This document shows, piece by piece, positions 1-6,307 of a DNA stretch of 7,098 nt; the first letter of the stretch is position 1, and each line of letters opens with the position of its first letter. The position numbers and the translations under genes are program-made. The stretch is from assembly GCA_958346165.1 (NCBI GenBank), contig CATVQO010000068.1, forward strand, positions 1 to 7,098. Reading direction: 5' to 3'. This DNA comes from an uncultured Collinsella sp. Lineage in GTDB: Bacteria > Actinomycetota > Coriobacteriia > Coriobacteriales > Coriobacteriaceae. Under the pieces are notes generated by a model. It worked only from the letters and a program-made list of their open reading frames with translations, was not told where the DNA came from and did not search any database.

Positions 1-1394
1 GCAGCCGCGACCCCGAGCCGGGTGAGGGCGCGCTCGTTAAGAACGTGCGTCCCGAGTCGCCCGCATGGGATGTGGGTATCGAGCCGGGCATGCGCGTGCT
101 CACGGTCAACGGCGAGCAGCTCACCGACATGATCGTATGGCTTTGGGAGGCCGACGATGATACCGTCGACCTCGAGGTTTTCGACCCACGCGACAACACC
201 GTCACCTCCGTCGAGCTCGACCGCTTCCCGGGCGAGGACTGGGGCCTGGAGTTCGACGGCCCCATCTTTGACGGCATGCGTACCTGTGTGAACGCCTGCG
301 TGTTCTGCTTTATGACCATGCTGCCCAAGGGTGGCCGCTCCACGCTCTACATCCGCGACGATGACTATCGCCTGAGCTTTTTGCAGGGCAACTTCGTCAC
401 GCTCACGAACCTCACCGACGAGGACGTTCAAAACGTCATCCAACGCAACATGAGCCCTATGAACGTGTCGGTCCATGCCGTGAGCCCCGACGTCCGCCGT
501 CGTATGATGGGCCGCAACGCCCAGCGCGGCATGGACGTACTCGAAGCCATCATGGCCGCCGGCATCGAGATTCACGCGCAGATCGTGTTGTGCCCCGGCA
601 TGAACGACGGCGAGGAGCTGGAAAAGACCCTGCGCTTTTGCGAGGAGCACGAGCAAATCACAAGCCTGGGCATTGTGCCGCTCGGTTTTACCAAGCATCA
701 GAACCGCTTTAGCTGGTCATACAGCGACAAGCCCGAACTGGCGCGCGAGACCATTGCCATGATCCGTCCCTACCAGGACCGTGCCTACGAGCGCTTTGGC
801 CGCCATACCTTCCAGATGAGCGACGAGTTCTACCTGGACGCCGGCATCGAGCCGCCCGAGGCGGACTTTTACGACGGTTACCCGCAGTACTACGACGGCA
901 TCGGCATGATCCGCTCGTACCTGGACGAAACCGACGACGTGCTTACCGCCGACGCCGAGCGCCTAGCCCGCGTCCGCGAGGCCATCGCCGCCCGTAGTCA
1001 GCGCCTCCTGTGCCTCTCGGGCGCCAGCGCACGCGACACGGTGGCCCGCTTTGTGGAGTCGCCCCAGGGACTCGCCGGCACTGTCACGGCCATCAAGAAC
1101 CGCTACTTTGGCGGCAACGTGGACGTAACCGGCCTCATCGTCGCGTGTGACATTCTTGAGCAGCTACCCCAAGACCTGTCGGGGGTTATGCTCTTTGTGC
1201 CTAAGCTCATGTTCAACGCTGACGGCATGACGCTTGACGAGTATCATCGTGACGATTTACTCGCAAGCCTTACCAGTCGCGGCGCCGAGGTTCATGTGGT
1301 GTCGACCATGCCGCATGAGCTGCTCGATACCCTGGAGCACATCCTTGGCATTGTGCCTGCCGACTCTAACACTTCCACTGACCCTACCCATTAA
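1..1394 (+). CDS. PDZ-radical SAM-DUF512 family protein (5' end outside window)
   Basis: The frame is open from the left edge (first full codon at base 3), and sequence before the GTG at 45 already reads as PDZ-domain start (GALVKNV...SPA). The true start therefore lies upstream; the GTG at 45 is internal. Domain order: a PDZ-like N-terminus (to about base 190); a radical SAM core whose CX3CX2C cysteines at 285, 297 and 306 would ligate a 4Fe-4S cluster that cleaves S-adenosylmethionine; conserved family blocks RDDDYRLSFLQGN and QIVLCPGMNDG; and a C-terminal DUF512 region with SDEFYLDAG, an NRYFGGNVDVTGL block and FVPKLMF. The visible 463 codons are close to the family's usual full length, so few residues are missing. 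Substrate and reaction are unknown for this family. It lies 10 bases before der, an association also known from clostridia, which hints at a ribosome- or translation-related role (inference). Family assignment is secure; function is not. Confidence 0.93.
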   Translation, partial: SRDPEPGEGALVKNVRPESPAWDVGIEPGMRVLTVNGEQLTDMIVWLWEADDDTVDLEVFDPRDNTVTSVELDRFPGEDWGLEFDGPIFDGMRTCVNACVFCFMTMLPKGGRSTLYIRDDDYRLSFLQGNFVTLTNLTDEDVQNVIQRNMSPMNVSVHAVSPDVRRRMMGRNAQRGMDVLEAIMAAGIEIHAQIVLCPGMNDGEELEKTLRFCEEHEQITSLGIVPLGFTKHQNRFSWSYSDKPELARETIAMIRPYQDRAYERFGRHTFQMSDEFYLDAGIEPPEADFYDGYPQYYDGIGMIRSYLDETDDVLTADAERLARVREAIAARSQRLLCLSGASARDTVARFVESPQGLAGTVTAIKNRYFGGNVDVTGLIVACDILEQLPQDLSGVMLFVPKLMFNADGMTLDEYHRDDLLASLTSRGAEVHVVSTMPHELLDTLEHILGIVPADSNTSTDPTH

Positions 1395-1399
1395 AGGAG
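1393..1399 (+). promoter_or_regulatory. Ribosome binding site of der
   Basis: AAAGGAG sits 5 bases before the ATG at 1405 and overlaps the TAA stop of the DUF512 gene. It fixes the der start. The longer reading of this frame, from an ATG at 1234, would add 57 residues with no family similarity, all inside the DUF512 gene. Confidence 0.85.
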
Positions 1400-1404
1400 T
1401 GCAG

Positions 1405-2739
1405 ATGAAACCTATCGTCGCCGTCGTCGGACGCCCCAACGTGGGCAAGTCCACGCTCGTTAACCGCCTGGCCCAGACCTCGGACGCTATCGTCCATGAG
1501 TCTCGCGGCGTCACGCGCGACCGCTCGTACCACACGGCCGATTGGAACGGCCGCGAGTTCACCATCGTCGACACGGGCGGCATCGAACCGCTCAAGAGCG
1601 ATGACGTCTTCGCCACGTCCATTCGCGACCAGGCCCTCGCCGCCGCCGAGGAAGCCGCCGTCATCCTGTTTGTGGTCGACGGCCGCACCGGCGTCACCGA
1701 GGAGGACGAGTCGGTCGCTCGCATGCTCAAGCGCTGCGACAAGCCGGTCTTTCTACTGGTGAACAAGCTCGACAACCCCGATCGCGAGAACGACAGCATC
1801 TGGGAGTTCTATTCGCTCGGCATCGGTGAGCCCACGCCGCTCTCGGCCCTGCATGGCCATGGCACGGGCGACCTGCTCGACGACATCGTGGCCCTGCTTC
1901 CCGAGGAAGAGGACGAAGTCGCCGACGAGTTCCCCGATGCGCTGAACGTGGCCATCATCGGTCGCCCCAACGCCGGTAAGTCCTCGCTGTTCAACCGCAT
2001 CCTGGGCGCCGACCGCTCCATCGTGTCCAACATTGCCGGCACGACGCGCGACGCCATCGACACGGTCGTCGAGCGCAACGGCAAGCACTACCGCATGGTC
2101 GACACCGCGGGCATTCGCAAGAAGAGCACCGTGTACGAGAATATCGAGTACTACTCCATGGTTCGCGGCCTGCGCGCCATCGACCGCGCCGACGTGGCGC
2201 TGCTCGTCGTCGACGCCTCCGTGGGCGTCACCGAGCAGGACCAGAAGGTCATGGGCTTGGCCATCGAGCGCGGCTGCGCCATCGTGGTGCTGCTCAACAA
2301 GTGGGATCTGCTCGACGACGACCGTAAGCGCGAGGCCTGCATGGAGACCATCGACCGCCGTCTGGGCGTTATGGCTCCCTGGGCCCAGTACCTGCGCATC
2401 TCTGCCCTGACCGGCCGCAGCGTCGAGAAGATCTGGGCGATGGTCGACGCCGCCGAAAAGACGCGCTCGCAGAAGATCAGCACCTCGCGCCTCAACACGT
2501 TCCTCACCGACCTGCGCGAGTTCGGTCATACCGTGGTGGACGGCAAGCGCTGCCTGCGCATGCACTACGTGACCCAGACGGGCGTCAACCCGCCGACGTT
2601 CACGTTCTTCGTCAACCACAGCGACCTGGTCAACGACACCTACCAGCGCTACGTAGAGAACCGCATGCGTTCGACCTTCGACTTCGCCGGCACGCCCATT
2701 CGACTCTTCTTTAGGAAGAAGGAGCAAAAGGATGCATAA
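1405..2739 (+). CDS. der: Ribosome biogenesis GTPase Der (EngA)
   Basis: Der is an essential cytoplasmic GTPase with two G domains in tandem that helps mature the 50S ribosomal subunit. The 444-residue product matches the family length. First G domain: P-loop GRPNVGKS (9-16), switch segment SRGVTRDR (33-40), DTGG (56-59), NKLD (120-123), SAL (148-150). An acidic linker (about 166-178, EEEDEVADE) joins it to the second domain: GRPNAGKS (186-193), AGTTRDAID (211-219), DTAG (233-236), NKWD (298-301), SAL (333-335). A C-terminal KH-like domain (about 355-440) ends in the basic stretch IRLFFRKKEQ. All nucleotide-binding motifs are intact. The ATG at 1405 is chosen because AAAGGAG lies 5 bases upstream and the protein then begins right at the G domain. 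Its last 8 bases overlap plsY, so translation of the two is probably coupled. Confidence 0.98.
   Translation: MKPIVAVVGRPNVGKSTLVNRLAQTSDAIVHESRGVTRDRSYHTADWNGREFTIVDTGGIEPLKSDDVFATSIRDQALAAAEEAAVILFVVDGRTGVTEEDESVARMLKRCDKPVFLLVNKLDNPDRENDSIWEFYSLGIGEPTPLSALHGHGTGDLLDDIVALLPEEEDEVADEFPDALNVAIIGRPNAGKSSLFNRILGADRSIVSNIAGTTRDAIDTVVERNGKHYRMVDTAGIRKKSTVYENIEYYSMVRGLRAIDRADVALLVVDASVGVTEQDQKVMGLAIERGCAIVVLLNKWDLLDDDRKREACMETIDRRLGVMAPWAQYLRISALTGRSVEKIWAMVDAAEKTRSQKISTSRLNTFLTDLREFGHTVVDGKRCLRMHYVTQTGVNPPTFTFFVNHSDLVNDTYQRYVENRMRSTFDFAGTPIRLFFRKKEQKDA
2717..2724 (+). promoter_or_regulatory. Ribosome binding site of plsY, inside der
   Basis: AGAAGGAG lies 7 bases before the ATG at 2732, within the codons for the basic C-terminal tail of Der. 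It supports a plsY start that overlaps the der end by 8 bases (ATGCATAA). Confidence 0.8.
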
Positions 2740-3415
2740 TCCGATTCTGCTGACCGCCATCTGCGCCGTGGTCTCGTTCTTTATCGGGGCGATTCCGTTT
2801 GGCCTGATCTTGGGCCGCGTGTTCAACCACACCGACATTCGCAAGGCGGGCTCCGGCAACATCGGCACCACCAACGCACTGCGCGTAGCCGGCCCCAAGG
2901 TGGCCGCGCTCACGCTGCTGCTCGACTGCCTTAAGGGCGCCATCTGCGTCCTTATCGCCCGTCCACTCATTGCCGACTTGGGCTATGGTTTTCCGCCGAG
3001 TATTATGGCCCCCGGCGCCGCCGGCGACTGGATGCTCGGCGTCATTTGCCTGGCAGCGGTGTGGGGCCATATCTTCTCGCCCTACCTCAACTTCCATGGA
3101 GGCAAGGGTATCGCCGTGGGTCTGGGCGTTATCCTCGCCTGGTACTGGCCCATTGGTCTGTCGCTGCTGGGCATGTTTATCGTGGCCGTCGCCATCACCA
3201 AGTTCGTGTCGGTGGGCTCGCTTGCCGCGGCCATCGGTCTTCCCATTGCCGCTTGTGCGGTCTTTCCGTACAGCAGCCTAGGACTTAAGTTTTGCATGGC
3301 GATGATCGGCATCACCGTGGTGTGGGCCCATCGTGCGAACATCAAAAAGCTCATGACCGGTAAGGAGTCCAAGCTCTCGTTTACCAAGCGCGTCACCGAG
3401 CCCGACGATAAGTAG
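2732..3415 (+). CDS. plsY: Acyl-phosphate:glycerol-3-phosphate acyltransferase PlsY
   Basis: PlsY is an integral membrane enzyme that transfers an acyl chain from acyl-phosphate (made by PlsX) to position 1 of glycerol 3-phosphate, giving lysophosphatidic acid, the first committed phospholipid intermediate. The 227-residue sequence is hydrophobic throughout, with about five membrane segments (roughly 4-28, 53-80, 99-115, 127-157, 160-198). The family motifs are present: GSGNIGTTNALR (40-51), LDCLKG (64-69), GHIFSPYLNFHGGKGIAVG (112-130, the glycine-rich substrate-binding motif), and a C-terminal HRANIKKLMTGKESKL (200-215). It is slightly longer than many homologues; the extra length seems to lie in the loop at about 82-99. 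It overlaps the der end by 8 bases and lies 9 bases before gpsA, whose product supplies its glycerol 3-phosphate. The plsX partner is not in the window. Confidence 0.97.
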   Translation: MHNPILLTAICAVVSFFIGAIPFGLILGRVFNHTDIRKAGSGNIGTTNALRVAGPKVAALTLLLDCLKGAICVLIARPLIADLGYGFPPSIMAPGAAGDWMLGVICLAAVWGHIFSPYLNFHGGKGIAVGLGVILAWYWPIGLSLLGMFIVAVAITKFVSVGSLAAAIGLPIAACAVFPYSSLGLKFCMAMIGITVVWAHRANIKKLMTGKESKLSFTKRVTEPDDK

Positions 3416-3420
3416 GAGAG
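3413..3420 (+). promoter_or_regulatory. Ribosome binding site of gpsA
   Basis: TAGGAGAG overlaps the TAG stop of plsY. The AGGAG core ends 6 bases before the ATG at 3425. This stop/Shine-Dalgarno overlap fits translation of gpsA by ribosomes finishing plsY. Confidence 0.75.
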
Positions 3421-3424
3421 AGTC

Positions 3425-4432
3425 ATGAATGTTGCGCTGATTGGCTCTGGCTCCTGGGGAACCGCCGTCGCCGGCCTTGCCGCCGCGCGAGCCGAGCGCG
3501 TGACCATGTGGGCCCATAGCGAGCAGACGGCCGCCGGCATCAATGGCGAGCACCGCAACCCACGCTACCTTGTGGGCTACGAGCTGCCCGGCAACGTCGT
3601 CGCCACGACCGAGCTCGTGCAGGCGCTCGACGGCGCCGAGGCCATCATCTTTGCCGTTCCTTCGACGCACCTTCGCAGCGTGTGCCACCAGGCCGCGCCC
3701 TTTATCGCCGCCGATACCCCGGTGCTCTGCCTCACCAAGGGCATTGAGCCCGAGTCCGGCCTGCTCATGAGCGAGGTCATCGCCAGCGAGATCGGCAACG
3801 AGGCGCGCGTGGCGGCCCTCTCGGGCCCCAACCATGCCGAGGAGATTTGCCGCGGCGGACTTTCTGCCGCCGTCATCGCCAGCGAAGATCCGCAGATAGG
3901 GGAGGCCTTTAAGGACCTGCTCCTGTCCACGGCCTTCCGCATCTACCTGTCGCAGGACATGACCGGTGTCGAGGTCTGCGGCGCCATGAAAAATGTCATC
4001 GCCATCGTGTGCGGCATCTCCGCCGGCACCGGCGCGGGCGACAACACGCTCGCCCTCATCATGACGCGCGGCCTAGCCGAGATCAGCCGTCTGGTGCACG
4101 CCCGCGGCGGTCAAGCTATGACCTGCATGGGACTTGCCGGCATGGGAGACCTCATTGCCACCTGTACCTCGGAGCATTCGCGCAACCGCACCTTTGGCTA
4201 CGAGTTTGCCCACGGCGTTTCGCTCGACGAGTACCAGACGCGCACGCATATGGTTGTCGAGGGCGCCGTCGCGGCCCGCAGCGTCAGCGAACTTGCCCGT
4301 TCACTGGGCGTAGACATTCCGCTCACCTTTGCCGTGGAGCAAACGCTCTACAACGGTGTTACTTTGGATAGGGCACTCGAGATTCTTACCGACCGCGTCC
4401 CCTCTCAAGAGTTCTACGGACTCACCGACTAG
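3425..4432 (+). CDS. gpsA: Glycerol-3-phosphate dehydrogenase [NAD(P)+]
   Basis: This cytoplasmic enzyme reduces dihydroxyacetone phosphate to sn-glycerol 3-phosphate with NAD(P)H, supplying the backbone for phospholipids. The 335-residue product is the usual family length. The N-terminal Rossmann fold begins immediately with IGSGSWGTAVA (6-16, GxGxxG dinucleotide-binding loop). Further motifs are FAVPS (76-80), CLTKGIE with Lys105 (102-108), LSGPNHAEEI (132-141), GAMKNVIAI with the catalytic Lys189 (186-194), the helix LIMTRGLAEI (211-220), and GLAGMGDLIATCTSEHSRNR (236-255), which contributes substrate-binding residues. Nothing is missing. The start is set by AGGAG 6 bases upstream and by the Rossmann strand beginning at residue 2. 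It follows plsY, the user of its product, in an arrangement typical of Gram-positive der-gpsA neighbourhoods. Confidence 0.98.
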   Translation: MNVALIGSGSWGTAVAGLAAARAERVTMWAHSEQTAAGINGEHRNPRYLVGYELPGNVVATTELVQALDGAEAIIFAVPSTHLRSVCHQAAPFIAADTPVLCLTKGIEPESGLLMSEVIASEIGNEARVAALSGPNHAEEICRGGLSAAVIASEDPQIGEAFKDLLLSTAFRIYLSQDMTGVEVCGAMKNVIAIVCGISAGTGAGDNTLALIMTRGLAEISRLVHARGGQAMTCMGLAGMGDLIATCTSEHSRNRTFGYEFAHGVSLDEYQTRTHMVVEGAVAARSVSELARSLGVDIPLTFAVEQTLYNGVTLDRALEILTDRVPSQEFYGLTD

Positions 4433-4435
4433 CGC

Positions 4436-4442
4436 AGAAAGG
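4436..4442 (+). promoter_or_regulatory. Ribosome binding site of rpe
   Basis: AGAAAGG lies 8 bases before the ATG at 4451, in the 18-base gap after gpsA. This is the longest non-coding gap in the window, and it is too short to hold a standard promoter or terminator. Confidence 0.7.
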
Positions 4443-4450
4443 CTACTACC

Positions 4451-5122
4451 ATGGGTTCCATCAAAATCGCTCCGTCTGTCCTTTCGGCCGACATGGCCAA
4501 CCTCAAGGGCGAACTCGACAAGATCGCCGGTGCCGACTACGTGCACTTCGACGTTATGGACGGTCACTTTACCGGCAACCTCACCTTTGGCGTCGACATC
4601 CTTAAGGCCGTCAAGCGCTCCACCGATGTACCGGTCGACGCGCACCTGATGGTGTCGAACCCCGACGAGACAGTCGATTGGTATGCCGACGCCGGTGCCG
4701 ACATGATCACCGTGCACTACGAAGCTTCCACGCACCTGCACCGCACGCTCACCCATCTGCAGCAGCGCGGCGTCAAGGCTGGCGTGGTGCTCAACCCCGC
4801 CACCCCCGTGTGCGTACTCGAGAGCATCATCGACGTCGTCGATATGGTGCTGCTGATGAGCGTGAACCCGGGCTTTGGCGGTCAGAGCTTTATCCCGGGC
4901 ACCATCGCTAAGCTCCACGAGCTCAAGGCCATGTGCGAGCGTCACGGCGTTTCGCCCCTCATCGAGGTCGACGGTGGCATTTCTTCCAAGAACATTGCCG
5001 AGGTCGTCAAGGCCGGCGCCAACGTGCTCGTGGCCGGTTCTGCCGTATTTAAGTCCGAAGATCCCGCTGCCGAGGTTGCGCTGCTGCAGAAGCTGGGCAA
5101 CGAGGCCGCACAGGAGGCATAA
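4451..5122 (+). CDS. rpe: Ribulose-phosphate 3-epimerase
   Basis: Rpe interconverts D-ribulose 5-phosphate and D-xylulose 5-phosphate in the pentose phosphate pathway. The 223-residue product is a complete TIM-barrel of normal family size. Visible motifs: IAPSVLSAD at the N-terminus (6-14); HFDVMDGHF with metal ligands His32 and Asp34 (32-40); DAHLMV with metal ligand His65 (63-68); MSVNPGFGGQSF (136-147), the phosphate/active-site loop; EVDGGI with catalytic Asp174 (172-177); and AGANVLVAGSAVF (188-200), the C-terminal phosphate-binding segment. The metal-binding set (two His, two Asp) is intact. One mild deviation is TGN at 41-43, where VPN is common after DGHF. The gene sits between gpsA and the cysteine desulfurase with no space for a separate promoter, so it is probably transcribed with them. 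Its TAA is in the same reading frame as the next gene, six bases upstream of it. Confidence 0.97.
   Translation: MGSIKIAPSVLSADMANLKGELDKIAGADYVHFDVMDGHFTGNLTFGVDILKAVKRSTDVPVDAHLMVSNPDETVDWYADAGADMITVHYEASTHLHRTLTHLQQRGVKAGVVLNPATPVCVLESIIDVVDMVLLMSVNPGFGGQSFIPGTIAKLHELKAMCERHGVSPLIEVDGGISSKNIAEVVKAGANVLVAGSAVFKSEDPAAEVALLQKLGNEAAQEA
5112..5117 (+). promoter_or_regulatory. Ribosome binding site of the cysteine desulfurase gene, inside rpe
   Basis: AGGAGG is a full consensus Shine-Dalgarno in the last codons of rpe, 11 bases before the ATG at 5129. That spacing is longer than ideal. An in-frame TAA (the rpe stop at 5120-5122) rules out any earlier start, and the next in-frame ATG at 5186 would remove the conserved LDYAASTP block, so 5129 is the only sensible start. 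Confidence 0.7.
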
Positions 5123-5128
5123 ACCCTT

Positions 5129-6307
5129 ATGACCGCAGGTCAAAACCGCATACCCGTGAATCTTGACTATGCCGCCTCGACGCCCATGCGCGCCGAGGCG
5201 CTCTTTGCGCAGCGCGAGTACGACGACAGCGAGCTTGCCGGCGTCAACCCCAACTCGCTGCACTCGCTCGGCCGCAAGGCCGCCGCGCGCCTGGAGGTTG
5301 CCCGTCGCGAGATCGCCCATAGCTTTGGCGCACGCGTCCGCCCGTCCGAGATTGTTCTGACCAACGGCGGCACCGAAGCCAACCAGCTGGCGCTGCTCGG
5401 TCTTGCCGAGGGCGCTCGTCAGCGCGATCGCAAGCGCGATCGTGTAATCGTTTCGGCCATCGAGCACGATTCGATTCTGGACAACCTGCCGCTGCTGCGT
5501 GCCGCCGGCTTTACCGTCGACCTGGTGCAGCCCTGCCGCGCGGGCTACATTGAGCCTGCCACGCTGAGCGACTTGCTGAGCGACGACGTGTCGCTCGTGA
5601 GCATTATGGTCGCCAACAACGAGACCGGCGTGGTGCAGCCCATCCGCGAGCTTGCCTCGGCCACTCATACCGTGGGCGCAGTGTTCCACACCGATGCTAT
5701 CCAGGGCTATCTGCACATTCCGCTCGATGTCACCGAGCTGGGCGTCGATGCTATGTCCGTCGCGGCCCACAAAATTGGCGGTCCTGTGGCATCCGGCGCG
5801 CTCTACGTTAAGACCCGCACGCCACTGCGCCCCCGCATCTTTGGCGGCGGACAGGAAGCCGGACGTCGCGCCGGCACGCAGGACCTGCGCACGCAGCTAG
5901 CCTTTGCCGCTGCTGCCCGCACGCTGGTGCCCCAAGTGGCTCAGGAGCGCGAAAAGCTGCAAGCCCTTTCCGACAAACTCTACGCCACGCTTACGGCCCA
6001 TCCACGCATTCATGCCACCATGGGCGACTACGAGCAGGTCGACCGTCTGCCGGGTATGGTTTCGATCTACGTCGACGGCATGGACTCCGAGGAGCTCATC
6101 GTCAAGCTCGACGCCGCCGGCTTTGAGGTTTCGGCCGGCTCTGCCTGCTCGAGCGGCAGCATGGACCCGAGCCACGTTTTGAGCGCGATGGGCATCGGTC
6201 GCGAGCAGGCATTGGGAGCACTGCGCATTTCCTTTGATGACCGCGTAAATCCGAGCGATCTGGACGAGTTCGCCCGGACGCTGCTCTCGATCGTGGGTGC
6301 CGCATGA
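5129..6307 (+). CDS. Cysteine desulfurase, class I NifS/IscS type
   Basis: A PLP-dependent enzyme that removes sulfur from L-cysteine to give alanine and an enzyme persulfide, used for Fe-S clusters, thiolated tRNA or other cofactors. In the 392-residue product I see LDYAASTP (12-19), TNGGTEAN (78-85, PLP phosphate binding), EHDSI with the PLP-stacking His113 (112-116), NNETG (163-167), HTDAIQ with Asp189 and Gln192 (187-192), AAHKIGGP with the PLP Schiff-base Lys215 (212-219), GGGQEAGRRAGT (239-250), and the persulfide-forming Cys340 in SAGSACSSGSMDPSHVLSAMG (335-355). The catalytic Lys, His and Cys are all present. Positions just after Lys215 (GPVASGALY rather than the usual GPKGxGALY) and GYLH after HTDAIQ are unusual. 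No scaffold (iscU/sufU), thiI or mnmA lies in the window, so the sulfur acceptor is unknown and I give no symbol. The Nif3-like gene starts inside its stop codon. Confidence 0.95.
   Translation: MTAGQNRIPVNLDYAASTPMRAEALFAQREYDDSELAGVNPNSLHSLGRKAAARLEVARREIAHSFGARVRPSEIVLTNGGTEANQLALLGLAEGARQRDRKRDRVIVSAIEHDSILDNLPLLRAAGFTVDLVQPCRAGYIEPATLSDLLSDDVSLVSIMVANNETGVVQPIRELASATHTVGAVFHTDAIQGYLHIPLDVTELGVDAMSVAAHKIGGPVASGALYVKTRTPLRPRIFGGGQEAGRRAGTQDLRTQLAFAAAARTLVPQVAQEREKLQALSDKLYATLTAHPRIHATMGDYEQVDRLPGMVSIYVDGMDSEELIVKLDAAGFEVSAGSACSSGSMDPSHVLSAMGIGREQALGALRISFDDRVNPSDLDEFARTLLSIVGAA
5421..5442 (+). repeat. Short direct repeat inside the cysteine desulfurase gene
   Basis: The 10-base unit AGCGCGATCG occurs at 5421-5430 and 5433-5442, giving a 12-base period. 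It keeps the frame and encodes QRDR followed by KRDR (residues 98-105), a highly charged stretch in the loop before the strand RVIVSAIEH. It looks like a small in-frame duplication. It may also be simple codon bias in an arginine-rich loop. Confidence 0.6.

Noticed and set aside
1234..1404. Extended N-terminus for Der from an ATG at 1234
   Set aside because: The extra 57 residues do not resemble Der and overlap the DUF512 gene. AAAGGAG directly before 1405 and the G domain starting at residue 4 fix the real start.
1395..1404. Search for promoters or terminators in the intergenic gaps
   Set aside because: The gaps are at most 18 bases and are taken up by Shine-Dalgarno sequences. No inverted repeat with a T-run or spaced -35/-10 pair was seen at any junction.
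1753..2970. A 405-codon open frame on the - strand opposite der and plsY
   Set aside because: It lies antisense to two clearly identified genes, has low-complexity composition (V/A/G/H/D-rich), shows no recognisable motif, and is the expected by-product of strong G/C third-position bias.
4301..5770. A 489-codon open frame on the - strand opposite gpsA, rpe and the cysteine desulfurase
   Set aside because: It is antisense to three well-supported genes, has no domain signature, and has the same biased composition as other shadow frames in GC-rich DNA.
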